Counted from the stretch's first letter, positions 42,950 to 52,075 are shown. The stretch: DNA of 56,148 nucleotides from Blastopirellula marina (GCA_020721965.1 DYLS01000012.1:1-56148); one strand, 5' to 3'. Translations and numbers: made by a program. Notes: generated by a model from the letters alone, not told the origin.

Positions 42950-43059
42950 CACCAAATTACCCATCCAGCACATCCCGCACAGTTGACTTGCCGCTAAGGC
43001 GACGGCGAGTCCCTGCCAGCCCATCGCACCAAATTACCTATCTGGCATATTCCGCACAG
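42950..43059. repeat. Imperfect 33-bp direct repeat pair
   Basis: The first unit (42950-42982) and the second (43027-43059) both start CACCAAATTACC and end CCGCACAG. They match at 28 of 33 positions, with changes that are mostly transitions. They are 77 bp apart, between the DUF4159 gene and the family 2 element. They could be duplicated regulator sites or traces of an older insertion. Confidence 0.65.
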
Positions 43060-43068
43060 AGCGTCATA

Positions 43069-43235
43069 ACTGGACTGTTGCAACGTGTTCGCTCCCTCTA
43101 TAAGAGAGGGCGACAAACTGAAGCTCTGGGTAAATCAGAAAAACAAGGAAGGGCGTTTCCACAGTAAACTGCCGTCCTTCTTCGTTCCCCCGAGGGGATA
43201 GCGAAGCTTATGAACCCAATTTGCAAAAGTCCCGT
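43069..43235 (+). mobile_element. Family 2 MITE-like element, copy C
   Basis: This 167-bp element begins ACTGGACTGTTGCAA and ends with TTGCAAAAGTCCCGT, a worn version of the 19-bp ends of copy B. The interior has a CCCTCTATAAGAGAGGG hairpin (about 43094-43110) where copy B has CTCTGAGAG. The flanks CATA and TATA are at most a weak target duplication. No coding frame. It lies in the divergent promoter region of the DUF4159 gene and the MoxR operon. Confidence 0.8.
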
Positions 43236-43617
43236 TATAAGTTGGCAATTTTACAGGGCAATTTAGAGAGAGATTGACGGCCTTGCGGCAATATTCACTT
43301 GAAGGTGAACCGCTCCTATCAACCATCATTTGCATCCTGGCGTGCAATCGGCGGACATGTCGATCCGGAAAACATGGTCTTGCTGGCGATCAAGCGGGCT
43401 TGCGTCGCGGCGTCCTTGCCTCTCAAATTACGATAGGAGAAGAAGTGCGGCGGGGAAAGCCCCATCGTGATTCGCGACCCCAAAAATGCCCCACCAGGCA
43501 ACCGTTGGGATGGCACGCGGTGAGAGTCGCAGCTCGGTCTCGCGGAAAGATCGGGGCGCAATCGAAGCGCATTCGATTCGACTTGCGAAGCATCATCTGA
43601 TGATATGAGGTGCGGGA

Positions 43618-44637
43618 TTGTCCACAAAACCACGAAGTCTCGGGGATGTCCTCCAGGAATTCAGCTATCATCGCAAGCTGATGCAGGACGAACTGCAAAA
43701 GGTGATCGTTGGCCAGGCAGAGGTCTTGGAGCAAATCCTGGCGGCGATTTTCACGCGCGGCCACTGTTTGTTGGTGGGCGTGCCCGGATTAGCCAAGACC
43801 TTGATGGTGAGCACGCTGGCTCGCATTCTGGACGTGCAGTTCAAGCGTATTCAATTTACGCCGGACCTGATGCCCTCGGACATTACCGGCACGAATGTCC
43901 TGGAGGAGGATGAGCAAGGGAAACGCTACTTTCGCTTTGTGGAAGGCCCCGTTTTCACCAATGTCCTTCTCGCTGACGAAATCAACCGTACGCCTCCCAA
44001 GACGCAAGCGGCACTGCTTCAAGCGATGCAAGAACGCGAGGTGACGGTCGGCCAACAAACCTATCCGCTTCCGGAACCGTTCTTCACAATTGCCACCCAG
44101 AATCCCATCGAGCAGGAGGGAACGTATCCCCTCCCCGAAGCGCAACTGGACCGTTTCATGTTCAACATCAAGGTCGATTATCCGACCTTAGAGGAAGAGG
44201 AGAGGATCTTGGCTGTGACGACGCGGAGCGAGAAGGCCGAGGTACGCAAGATTCTCAACGGAAAGGCTATCGTCAGCCTTCAGAAATTGGTCAATTCTGT
44301 TGCAGTCAGCCCATACATCATCCAATATGTAGCCCGCTTGGTCCGGGCCACCCGCCCGAACGATTCCGCTTCGCCGCCGTTCATTCGAGAGATGGTGGAT
44401 TGGGGGGCAGGGCCGCGGGCCGGCCAGTTCCTGATTCAAGGCGGCAAGGCCATGGCCGCCATGGACGGTCGCTTCACGGTCGATGTCGAAGATGTGCGTA
44501 AACTCGCCGTTCCTGTCCTGCGACATCGCGTCAGCACGAATTTTCAGGCTCAGGCAGAGGGGATGACCAGCGACGATCTGGTACGGCGGCTGATTAAGGA
44601 GGTTCCCACTCCCAGCGTCCCAAAATTTGAAACCTAG
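43618..44637 (+). CDS. MoxR family AAA+ ATPase
   Basis: The protein has 339 residues. The best start is a TTG at 43618 preceded by GAGGTGCGGGA; the first ATG is 21 codons further in and would cut into the conserved helix. Walker A GVPGLAKT is at residues 54-61; Walker B with the MoxR hallmark is [24 protein letters not shown]; sensor 1 is [22 protein letters not shown]. MoxR ATPases act as chaperones that load metal ions or remodel partners carrying vWA domains. The next three genes on the strand encode such partners (DUF58, BatA-like, GATase-like with vWA). The gene starts a MoxR module. Confidence 0.94.
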   Translation: MSTKPRSLGDVLQEFSYHRKLMQDELQKVIVGQAEVLEQILAAIFTRGHCLLVGVPGLAKTLMVSTLARILDVQFKRIQFTPDLMPSDITGTNVLEEDEQGKRYFRFVEGPVFTNVLLADEINRTPPKTQAALLQAMQEREVTVGQQTYPLPEPFFTIATQNPIEQEGTYPLPEAQLDRFMFNIKVDYPTLEEEERILAVTTRSEKAEVRKILNGKAIVSLQKLVNSVAVSPYIIQYVARLVRATRPNDSASPPFIREMVDWGAGPRAGQFLIQGGKAMAAMDGRFTVDVEDVRKLAVPVLRHRVSTNFQAQAEGMTSDDLVRRLIKEVPTPSVPKFET

Positions 44638-44740
44638 TGCTCGGGGTAAATCACGGCGATTGGCCGAACCTAGGCTCACGCGTGCTCAATCCGTGGGCGG
44701 CGTGCCGGAACCTCGGCTGAAGTCTTCATGCGGAACTCTT

Positions 44741-45637
44741 ATGTCTAGCGTCGTTAAGTACCTCAAACCTGAAGTCGCTCGGCAGATCAAGCGGCTCGAC
44801 CTTCGCGCTGAGTTTATCGTCAAGGGCTTCTTGCAGGGATTGCACTCCAGCCCTTTTCAAGGATTCTCCGTCGAATTCAGCGAACACCGCAAATATGTGC
44901 CCGGTGACGACCCGCTGGATATCGACTGGTTGGTGTATGCCAAGACCGACAAATACTACGTGAAAAAATTCGAGGCGGAGACGAACATTACCGGCTTTTT
45001 GGCTGTGGATGCCAGCCGTTCGATGGGTTACACCTACCGCGGTGACATGACCAAGTTCGATTACGCAATTTGCCTTGCGTCCGCCCTTTGCTACCTGATG
45101 ATTCGTCAGCAGGACCCGGTTGGTTTGTGGGTTTTCGATGAAGTCGTGCGGCGAACGCTGGCTCCGCAATCGCGAAGATCGCAGCTCGGAAATGTGCTGG
45201 CCGTGTTGGCGAAGTTGATGCCAATGGGAAAGACGGACATTGTGGGCGGTTTGAACCGCATGGCCGGCGTCCTGCATCGCGCCTCGCTGATTATGATCTT
45301 TTCCGACCTATTGACGGATGCCGAACCGGTGATCAAGGCATTGTATCGCCTCAAGCACCGCGGGCACGACGTTATCATATTCCATGTGTTGGATGAAGCC
45401 GAAGTAAAATTCCCCTTCAGCGGCATGGTGGAATTGGAAGACCCTGAGACGCTGGATCGGGTAGAGATCGATGCGTCGGGCGTACGGGCTGAATACCTCG
45501 ATGAGTTGGAGCGATTTCGGGAGATGTATCGCAAGGAGTGTTTTCGGGCTGGGATCGATTACGTACCGCTGGATACCTCCATGCCGTTCGATAAAGCGTT
45601 GATCGAGTATTTGTTGCGGCGTCGCGCTCGATTTTGA
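44741..45637 (+). CDS. DUF58 (vWA-like) protein
   Basis: The protein has 298 residues from the ATG at 44741. The DUF58 hallmark segment is complete: SVEFSEHRKYVPGDDPLDIDWLVYAKTDKYYVKKFEAETN. A vWA fold follows with a good metal site start DASRSM (D-x-S-x-S), then MIFSDLLTD and HVLDEAE. No membrane helix is seen, so it is a cytoplasmic partner of the MoxR ATPase. It lies 103 bp after moxR and 19 bp before the BatA-like gene, consistent with one transcript. Confidence 0.93.
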   Translation: MSSVVKYLKPEVARQIKRLDLRAEFIVKGFLQGLHSSPFQGFSVEFSEHRKYVPGDDPLDIDWLVYAKTDKYYVKKFEAETNITGFLAVDASRSMGYTYRGDMTKFDYAICLASALCYLMIRQQDPVGLWVFDEVVRRTLAPQSRRSQLGNVLAVLAKLMPMGKTDIVGGLNRMAGVLHRASLIMIFSDLLTDAEPVIKALYRLKHRGHDVIIFHVLDEAEVKFPFSGMVELEDPETLDRVEIDASGVRAEYLDELERFREMYRKECFRAGIDYVPLDTSMPFDKALIEYLLRRRARF

Positions 45638-45656
45638 ATCTGTCGCATGGAATGCT

Positions 45657-47858
45657 ATGGCGTTTGTCACACCGTTGTTTCTCTGGATTGGCACCGCTCT
45701 GATCGGCATCCCCTTGGTGCTGCATTTGGTGATGCGGCAGCGCAGCCAACGTATTTCATTTCCGGCGATACGTTTTGTGCAGCAGCGCATTCATGTAGTG
45801 CGGCAGCGATTGCGTCTCCGGCATTGGCTCCTGCTCTTCCTGCGAATGGCGGTGTTGTTTCTGCTGGGCTTGTTATTGGCCCGACCTAGCGTCCGGCCGG
45901 AGGGCTTTCAATCGGGCGGGGAATCGCCCGTCGCAGCCGCCCTGGTATTCGATGCTTCCCCGCGAATGACCTATCGGCAGCGCAATCAAACGCGGTTGGA
46001 CCAGGCACGAGACATTGCCGATTGGCTGCTAACGCAATTGCCGCCAGGCAGCGAAATCGCGGTTGTAGACTCGGGCACGGGGCCAGCCGCTTTCGCCGTC
46101 GATCGCGCGGCGGCACGCTCGCAGATCGCCCGGCTTCCCATAGCCTTCCGCCCAGCCTCCCTCCCGGAAGCCATCCGCAAAACTCATGAGCTGCTGAAGA
46201 CAAGCTCTCTGGAACGTCGCGAAATGTACGTCTTTACGGATCTGGCGGCGACAGCCTGGCCAGAGAATCAAATCCCTCAGATCAAGCAGCTCATTGAGAA
46301 GGAGTACAATTCCAGCATCTACTTTGTGGATGTCGGCGTTCCGCAGGCGGAGGATACCGCGATCAGTGCTCCACGACTGAATCAAGAAGTGGTCTCCGGC
46401 GGTAGTCCCGTGGAGCTGGACGTTCCGTGCCGCCGCTTCGGAAGTGCGGTTTCTCAAACCGTCTCCGTCTTCTTGCAATCGGCGGAATCCAGCGAAGCAG
46501 GGGCGGAACGTTATGCCAAACGTAGCCAACGCACGGTCGACTTGAAGTCGAATAGCAGCGTCACCATATCTTTTTCTTTAGGCAACCTCAGCCCAGGCAT
46601 CCATCAAGGTTTTGTGGAATTGGAGGGCCAGACCCCGTTAGCTGTGACCGATCGGGTCTTTTTCACGCTCGAGGCCAGGGGGGCCGTGCCCGTCTTGATA
46701 TCGGCGCCAGCTCCCGCGGAGAGACACGGGCTGTATCTTTCGCAATCGCTGGCTCCGGATGCCTTTCGACGGGCAGGGACTGCCGCATTCGATTGTCGTG
46801 TCGTAGCGCACGACGAACTGGAAGGCATGGACCTCTCGAAATATGCGGCAGTGATCTTGTTGGACCCGCCCCCGCTTGCGGAATCCCTTGGGAACAAGCT
46901 CGAGGACGCCGTCCGATCCGGTAAAGGCTTGGCGATTTTCTGGGGTCGAAGGGCCGTCCCGGCCGAGGCTTGGGATACGCCTTCCTTGCGTCGCCTGCTA
47001 CCCGCCCGGCCCGTCATTCAATCTCGTGCCCCTGATGGCGACGTGTATCTGGCCCCGCACGCATATACCCATTACCTGCTAAGCCCTTTTCGTCCCCTGG
47101 CGGGTTCCGTGCCCTGGGATCTTTTCCCCGTCTACCGCTATTGGTTGGTGGAGACCGATCCGCAAGCCGCCTATATAGTGGCCGAATATAGCGACGGCCG
47201 TGCGGCGATCGTAGAAAAAACGCTGGGACGTGGCCGAGTCGTTTTGGTTACCACTCCCGTTTCAGACCTTCCCGAGGAGTCCCCATGGAACCTCTTACCC
47301 GTGGGCCAGGCGTGGCCGTTCGTCATCTTGGCCAATCAGTTGGGACTGTATCTGACAGGCGCGGCCGACGTTCGGCTCAATTATCTGCCAAACGAGGTAG
47401 TAGATGCACCAGTGCCTGGGCGCGACATCCCTGCGATATTCTTGCTGGATCGGCCGCCGGATATCCTCGCCCCGACCAACGCGACGGAACCACCGGTGCG
47501 GCTACAGGCTGACCCCGCCGGGGGACATTTGATCGTCCCGAGCACGGATCGGATTGGTAATTACCGGCTTCGGGCTGGGATGGGCAACGGCGCTTTCGAA
47601 TGGGGGTTCAGTGTCAATTTGCCGCCCGAGCAAGCAGACCTGACGCGAGTGCCCGCGGATCGGTTCCATGAATGGTTTGGCATGGCCGGGAAGAGAATAG
47701 CCCGCACACGCGAGCAACTGACGCGAGAGGTCTCCGTCGGAAGAAGCGGCTTGGACTTGGTCCCTTATTTTGCCCTGTTATTAGTGATCGTTCTGGGAGC
47801 CGAGCAAGTGCTCGCCAATCGGTTTTACCGCGAGCAGAGCAGAGGCGTGTCATTGTGA
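45657..47858 (+). CDS. BatA-type membrane protein with vWA-like domain
   Basis: The protein has 733 residues. The N-terminus is the BatA N-terminal domain: FVTPLFLWIGTALIGIPLVLHLVMRQRSQRISFPAIRFV, followed by a second membrane helix (WLLLFLRMAVLFLLGLLLARP). A vWA-like domain starts at about residue 90 (VAAALVFDASPRMTY). Its metal motif is D-A-S-P-R, so the second Ser of D-x-S-x-S is missing. The middle is beta-rich, then a Rossmann-like GATase-type segment (AAVILLDPPPLAESLGNKLEDAVRSGKGLAIFWG). A last membrane helix (LVPYFALLLVIVLGAEQVLANRFY) ends the protein. It is a periplasm-facing member of the MoxR module. A double transposon-like insertion separates it from the next gene. Confidence 0.88.
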   Translation: MAFVTPLFLWIGTALIGIPLVLHLVMRQRSQRISFPAIRFVQQRIHVVRQRLRLRHWLLLFLRMAVLFLLGLLLARPSVRPEGFQSGGESPVAAALVFDASPRMTYRQRNQTRLDQARDIADWLLTQLPPGSEIAVVDSGTGPAAFAVDRAAARSQIARLPIAFRPASLPEAIRKTHELLKTSSLERREMYVFTDLAATAWPENQIPQIKQLIEKEYNSSIYFVDVGVPQAEDTAISAPRLNQEVVSGGSPVELDVPCRRFGSAVSQTVSVFLQSAESSEAGAERYAKRSQRTVDLKSNSSVTISFSLGNLSPGIHQGFVELEGQTPLAVTDRVFFTLEARGAVPVLISAPAPAERHGLYLSQSLAPDAFRRAGTAAFDCRVVAHDELEGMDLSKYAAVILLDPPPLAESLGNKLEDAVRSGKGLAIFWGRRAVPAEAWDTPSLRRLLPARPVIQSRAPDGDVYLAPHAYTHYLLSPFRPLAGSVPWDLFPVYRYWLVETDPQAAYIVAEYSDGRAAIVEKTLGRGRVVLVTTPVSDLPEESPWNLLPVGQAWPFVILANQLGLYLTGAADVRLNYLPNEVVDAPVPGRDIPAIFLLDRPPDILAPTNATEPPVRLQADPAGGHLIVPSTDRIGNYRLRAGMGNGAFEWGFSVNLPPEQADLTRVPADRFHEWFGMAGKRIARTREQLTREVSVGRSGLDLVPYFALLLVIVLGAEQVLANRFYREQSRGVSL

Positions 47859-47987
47859 CAGATCGCCGTCCGAAGCAACCAGGGCGCGGAGCACAACGAG
47901 GGTCGGGAGGATAGCGGGAGGCTTTCCGTCGTGGCGAATCGCCGTCTGGATCAAGCCTTGTGGGCTGGGAAGCACAATAATACGAGG

Positions 47988-48336
47988 TAAGCGAGGGTGT
48001 CCGGGAATTAGATTTCGCAGTTTACCCAGATTCGCAACCGCACAGATACGCGAAACCGTGCGGCCAAATGTCCGAACACCATTGAAAACAAGAGGTTACG
48101 ACTGTCAAATTCCCGGACACCCTCAGGTAAGCGTTCACGGCTGAGCTATAACGAAAAAGATTTGTGAAACAACGAGGGTTAGAGGTTTTAGAGGTTCCTC
48201 GAGTGTGCAACGGGATGTCATTTCGACGAGCGTCAGCGAGGAGAAATCTTACCCTGTCGATAAGATTTCTCGCTTCGCTCGAAATGACAAGAGGATGAGC
48301 CATTTTACAGTGACGAAAACCCCTGTGAACGATCAC
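47988..48336 (+). mobile_element. Family 1 MITE-like element, copy C (interrupted)
   Basis: The left end GTAAGC (47988-47993) is separated from its continuation GTTCACGG (48133 on) by a family 3 element plus its 8-bp target duplication. Without the insertion the element is about 210 bp. Its right end is CCTGTGAACGATCAC, the complement of GTGATCGTTCACAGG. A perfect 11-bp inverted repeat (GAGAAATCTTA at 48241-48251, TAAGATTTCTC at 48261-48271) lies inside. The flanks AATACGAG and GATATGAA match at 5 of 8 bases, so the target duplication is worn. It aligns well with copy A. Confidence 0.8.
47994..48124 (-). mobile_element. Family 3 MITE-like element, copy A
   Basis: This 131-bp element begins GAGGGTGTCCGGGAATTAG and ends AATTCCCGGACACCCTC, that is, 17-bp terminal inverted repeats. 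A perfect 8-bp direct repeat AGGTAAGC flanks it (47986-47993 and 48125-48132). In reverse complement it matches the copy at 52076-52207 over its full length with roughly 85-90 percent identity by eye. It is inserted inside a family 1 element, so family 1 was there first. No coding frame. Confidence 0.9.
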
Positions 48337-48353
48337 GATATGAAGGAGTCGGC

Positions 48354-50612
48354 GTGACGCCGCGACTGACGCTCCATCCCATCGCCGACAGTTATGTGAT
48401 CGCCGTGGGCATCATAACGGCGATGCTAATCGTATGGTATCGCTTGCCGGTGCGAGCCGCGATGGATGCGAAAAAACGCCGCGTTTTGACGGCCCTTCGC
48501 TGCGGCATGCTCCTGGTCCTACTTTTCATCCTATTAAGGCCCACCTTGGAATACGTCACGATTTCACGCCAAGCGGCTACGGTCGTGATGCTGTTCGATC
48601 ACTCGCGCAGCATGAGCGTCCCCGACGAACTGAGCGGCCTGTCGCGGTACGAGGCGATGGTGCGTGCGGTGTCTCGATCCGGACCGCAATTGCGGAAGCT
48701 TGCCGGAGCGGTCGAGATCAAGGCGTTTGCCTTCGACGCGGAGACGACGGCTTTGCCGGTTCGCGACGGAATCCCCGAACTGCCACCCGCTCCGGAGGGA
48801 TCGCAAACGGCGATCGGCGCCGCCCTGGAGGACGTGCTCCGTTTGGAAAGCGGCAAACGCGTGCTGGCCCTGCTGATGTTTGGCGACGGCGCACAACGGG
48901 CACTCTATCCCCGCGATGCGATTCCCCAGCCCTCCGCCATGCGCATGAAAAGCCTCGATCAGCCGCTATTCGCCTTTCGTTTCGGGAAAGCGCGAGGGGC
49001 CTCGGAAGCCCGAGATTTGGCACTCGAAGGGCTGTCTTGCCCCGACCGGGTTTTCGTGAAGAACGAATTGCCGATCAGAGTGCGTATGCACGCGGTGGGC
49101 TATGCAGGGCAGGCTCTTACCGCGCAGCTTCTTTATGAGACCGAGCCAGGCAAAATGGAAGTTGTGGCCTCGCAGGAGATTCTGGTTTCTGGACCGGATG
49201 AGCGGGTCCCCGTGCAATTTCAATACGTTCCAAAAACGGCCGGCGAACACAAGATCGCAATTGCCGTTGCGCCGCAACCGGGTGAGAGCAGCGTCTTGAA
49301 CAACGAACAGAGCACGGTCGTGAACGTGCTGGAAGGCGGTATTCGCGTCCTGTACCTTGAGGGATCTCTCCGCGTAGAACAACGATTCCTGCGGCGGTCC
49401 CTGGACTCTTCGCCGGACATCCAAACCGATTTTCTGAGGCTGACCGCGTTGCCCGACGGTAGCGAGCCAAGCGATTTGGCCGATCGCTTCCGGCCGGGGA
49501 AATACGATGTCTATATCTTTGGCGACGTCGATGCGACGTCCTTCCGAAGTGAATGGCTCACGGAAGTCGCGACCGCGGTTTTGAATGGGGCAGGCCTGTT
49601 GATGCTCGGGGGATTCCAAAGCTTCGGCGCCGGTGGTTACGCCGAGACGGCTCTGGCGGAACTACTACCGGTCCGTTTGAATCGGTTGGAGCGACAAGAG
49701 CCCGGCTCGCCAATCCGTGCTGACTTGCATATCCCCGGCCACTTGCCAATCGTCCCCACCGAAATTGGACTCCAGCACTTCGCCTTATCCTTGGCACCAT
49801 CACCCGACGACTCGCGGCGGCTCTGGGCCGCGCTTCCACCGTTGGATGGAGCCAATCGCCTTGGCGGCGTAAAGCCCGGCGCACTGGTTCTGGCGGAAGA
49901 CGGTCAAAAAGATCCGATCTTGGTGGTGCAATTCTATGGCAACGGCAGGACGGCGGCGTTTGCAGCCGATTCCACTTGGCGATGGTGGATGCACGGAGAG
50001 GAACGGATTCACAAGCGATTCTGGCGTCAATTGGTCCTTTGGTTGGCCGGTCAAGACGAATCGCGCCGTCCCAGCGTCTGGATTCGCCTTGCTCAACGGC
50101 GGATTCTGTTGGGAGAAACACTCGAGTTCGAAGCTGGGGCCAACGACGATGCCGGTGAACCGATTGCCAATGCGGTGCTGGAGGGGTCGGTTCGGATGCC
50201 TGATGGTCGCATCGAAAACGTAACCTTCTCCAAGCAGGAGGGACGCGTCACGGCCCGCTTTCATCGGACCGAACAGGCAGGAGACTACGTGCTGACGGTA
50301 CGGGCTGCGGTCGATGGCCGAAATTTGGGTAACCGCGAGACCCGGTTCCTGGTAGTCGCCCGAGATTTGGAAATGGATCAACCTGCCGCCGACCCCACGC
50401 TGCTTGCGTCATTAGCGTCCACTACGGGAGGGGAAGTCTTGGCGTCGGAACAGCTCCCGGAACTCCTCGATCGTCTCTTAGAACAAACCAAGGACCTGGA
50501 GGTTCCGATCATCACACGCCGCACTCTCTGGGACACGTGGCCCGTCTTGTTTGCGTTCACAATGCTCGCTACCTGGGAATGGTTTTTGCGCAAACGGTGG
50601 GGATTGGTTTGA
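48354..50612 (+). CDS. Membrane protein with vWA and glutamine-amidotransferase-like domains
   Basis: The protein has 752 residues. The start is a GTG at 48354 with AAGGAG about 7 bases upstream. Two N-terminal membrane helices (ADSYVIAVGIITAMLIVWY; GMLLVLLFILLRPTLEYV) are followed by a vWA domain with a complete D-x-S-x-S motif (MLFDHSRSM). A class I glutamine amidotransferase-like domain lies at about 330-560 (IRVLYLEGSLRVEQRFLRRSLDS, GAGLLMLGGFQSFGAGGYAETALAELLPV) without the catalytic Cys, as in this family. The last helix (WPVLFAFTMLATWEWFLRKRW) anchors the C-terminus. It completes the MoxR-DUF58-BatA-GATase module typical of planctomycetes; the role is thought to be in envelope stress or assembly. 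Confidence 0.9.
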   Translation: MTPRLTLHPIADSYVIAVGIITAMLIVWYRLPVRAAMDAKKRRVLTALRCGMLLVLLFILLRPTLEYVTISRQAATVVMLFDHSRSMSVPDELSGLSRYEAMVRAVSRSGPQLRKLAGAVEIKAFAFDAETTALPVRDGIPELPPAPEGSQTAIGAALEDVLRLESGKRVLALLMFGDGAQRALYPRDAIPQPSAMRMKSLDQPLFAFRFGKARGASEARDLALEGLSCPDRVFVKNELPIRVRMHAVGYAGQALTAQLLYETEPGKMEVVASQEILVSGPDERVPVQFQYVPKTAGEHKIAIAVAPQPGESSVLNNEQSTVVNVLEGGIRVLYLEGSLRVEQRFLRRSLDSSPDIQTDFLRLTALPDGSEPSDLADRFRPGKYDVYIFGDVDATSFRSEWLTEVATAVLNGAGLLMLGGFQSFGAGGYAETALAELLPVRLNRLERQEPGSPIRADLHIPGHLPIVPTEIGLQHFALSLAPSPDDSRRLWAALPPLDGANRLGGVKPGALVLAEDGQKDPILVVQFYGNGRTAAFAADSTWRWWMHGEERIHKRFWRQLVLWLAGQDESRRPSVWIRLAQRRILLGETLEFEAGANDDAGEPIANAVLEGSVRMPDGRIENVTFSKQEGRVTARFHRTEQAGDYVLTVRAAVDGRNLGNRETRFLVVARDLEMDQPAADPTLLASLASTTGGEVLASEQLPELLDRLLEQTKDLEVPIITRRTLWDTWPVLFAFTMLATWEWFLRKRWGLV

Positions 50613-50656
50613 GATAGCCAAATAGGGCGGTGCAATATCGCGGACCGGGGACGGAG

Positions 50657-51943
50657 ATGAGCCACTTTGAAGGGACGGATCACGGTGACGGACCTCGGGA
50701 ACCAGCCCCCGAAGTCCCCCAGCTTACTGCCGGGTACCGGCTGGCAATCGTCGGCCGGTTGGCTGCGATGTCCCATTCGGCGGCTGCCGCCCTGCTGCGG
50801 CAAGGCGGGATATCCGTAGTGGATATAAATGATCCTTCCACGGAAATCTTGGTGCTAGGTGAATGGGATTTTTCCTGGACGGATTCGCCCAATTTGCAAC
50901 AGCTTTTGGCACGCGCTGGGACGCCCGCTCGTGATAAAGAACCGCGGATTCTCACGGAGTCGGAGCTTTGGCAATCCCTGGGCTTGCTGGACGAAGCGAC
51001 GGCAACGCGCCGCTGGTTCACACCGGCTATGCTGGCCGACTTGATTGGAGTTCCGGCCTCGGTCGTCCGCCGATGGTATCGCCAGGGACTGCTGAGGGCA
51101 GCCCGCGTGGTGTACCGTTTGCCCTATTTCGACTATGCGGAGGCCGCGGCCGCCAGGCGTCTGACGCTGCTGCGAGAAGAGGGTTTTTCGCTCGATGCGA
51201 TTACCCGCCGTGTGCGAGATCTCCTGACTCTTGTCCCCGCAGTCGAACGCAGCTTGAGCCAGATCACCGTGGTTGCGGTCGGCCGTCGGATTCTACTCCG
51301 CCGTGGAACGGCCCTGGTCGATCCCACCGGACAACTACATTTTGATTTTGAGATGGAGCCGGAGGCCCAGGCCCCAGAGTCGGACGATGCACCAGCCATC
51401 GTGTCTCTCCCTGCTCACATCCTTGATCCTAGCGCGACGCCCCCGCCCGAACCTGCCTCAACCTTGTTGGCCCGTGCAGAGGCGTGCGACGAAGAAGGGC
51501 GACTTGCGGAGGCCGTAGAAAACTATCGTGCGGCGATTGTTGCGGGAGGTCTGTCGGCTGAGGTTTGCTTTCAGTTGGCGGACGTGCTCTATCGCCTCGG
51601 CGATCTGTCCGGTGCCCGCGAGCGGTTCTGGATGGCGGTGGAACTGGATGATGGTTTCGTCGAGGCCCGCGTCAATCTCGGGGCAGTCCTGACGGAACTC
51701 GGCGAGTTTGAGTTAGCCGCAGCGGCCTTTCAAGGGGCGATCGACTTGCTTCCCGAATACCCGGATGCTCATTACCTCCTGGCGAAGTTGCTGCGCGGAA
51801 TGGGCCGCGATGAGGAAGCTCTCCACCATTGGCGCGAATTCGTCCGGCTGGCTCCACACAGTCCCTGGGTCGAAGCAAGCGACTGGGGAGAGAGCACGGA
51901 ACAAGCCGCATACCGTGATTGGACGGATCCCGCCGATCACTAG
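50657..51943 (+). CDS. BRCT-like, MerR-type HTH and TPR fusion protein
   Basis: The protein has 428 residues from the ATG at 50657 (a GTG at 50630 is also open). Residues about 22-95 read like a BRCT domain (YRLAIVGRLAAMSHSAAAALLRQGGISVVDINDPSTEILVLGE). Residues about 120-210 hold a MerR-type winged helix (WFTPAMLADLIGVPASVVRRWYRQGLLRAARVVYRLPYFDYAEAAAARRLTLLREEGFSLDAITRRV). Residues about 275-420 are TPR repeats (LLARAEACDEEGRLAEAVENYRAAI, ADVLYRLGDLSGARERFWMAVELD, GAVLTELGEFELAAAAFQGAIDLLP). It is probably a DNA-binding regulator whose TPR part contacts a partner. It lies 44 bp after the MoxR module and may be its last gene. Confidence 0.78.
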   Translation: MSHFEGTDHGDGPREPAPEVPQLTAGYRLAIVGRLAAMSHSAAAALLRQGGISVVDINDPSTEILVLGEWDFSWTDSPNLQQLLARAGTPARDKEPRILTESELWQSLGLLDEATATRRWFTPAMLADLIGVPASVVRRWYRQGLLRAARVVYRLPYFDYAEAAAARRLTLLREEGFSLDAITRRVRDLLTLVPAVERSLSQITVVAVGRRILLRRGTALVDPTGQLHFDFEMEPEAQAPESDDAPAIVSLPAHILDPSATPPPEPASTLLARAEACDEEGRLAEAVENYRAAIVAGGLSAEVCFQLADVLYRLGDLSGARERFWMAVELDDGFVEARVNLGAVLTELGEFELAAAAFQGAIDLLPEYPDAHYLLAKLLRGMGRDEEALHHWREFVRLAPHSPWVEASDWGESTEQAAYRDWTDPADH

Positions 51944-52075
51944 CACTACAGCGCATGGGCCGCCTCATCGCATGATGTGCCCAGCAACTGTTGCGAGCCG
52001 TGCTGTCCGATCACCACAAGATGGCAAGCCAGGCAACCAATCCTGCGCGGTGATACTCGGCACGCTCAAATAAAC

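Larger units (their letters stand above)
42921..43617. other. Divergent intergenic region upstream of the MoxR operon
   Basis: About 700 bp separates the DUF4159 gene from the MoxR operon. It contains an imperfect 33-bp direct repeat pair (42950-43059) and a family 2 element (43069-43235). The stretch 43236-43617 has no convincing gene and should hold the MoxR promoter. Confidence 0.55.
47859..48353. other. Intergenic region filled by nested elements
   Basis: This 495-bp gap within what is normally a continuous operon is mostly made of a family 1 element (47988-48336) with a family 3 element inside it (47994-48124). The first about 130 bp (47859-47987) hold no evident gene. The ribosome site GAAGGAG of the next gene begins within 10 bp of the end of the family 1 element. 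Confidence 0.7.

Noticed and set aside
42950-43235. Direct repeats plus family 2 element as a CRISPR-like array
   Set aside because: Only two diverged 33-bp units, no regular spacer pattern and no cas genes.
43274-43600. Plus-strand frame of 108 codons before the MoxR gene
   Set aside because: Basic, low-complexity translation, no ribosome site; it lies in the promoter region.
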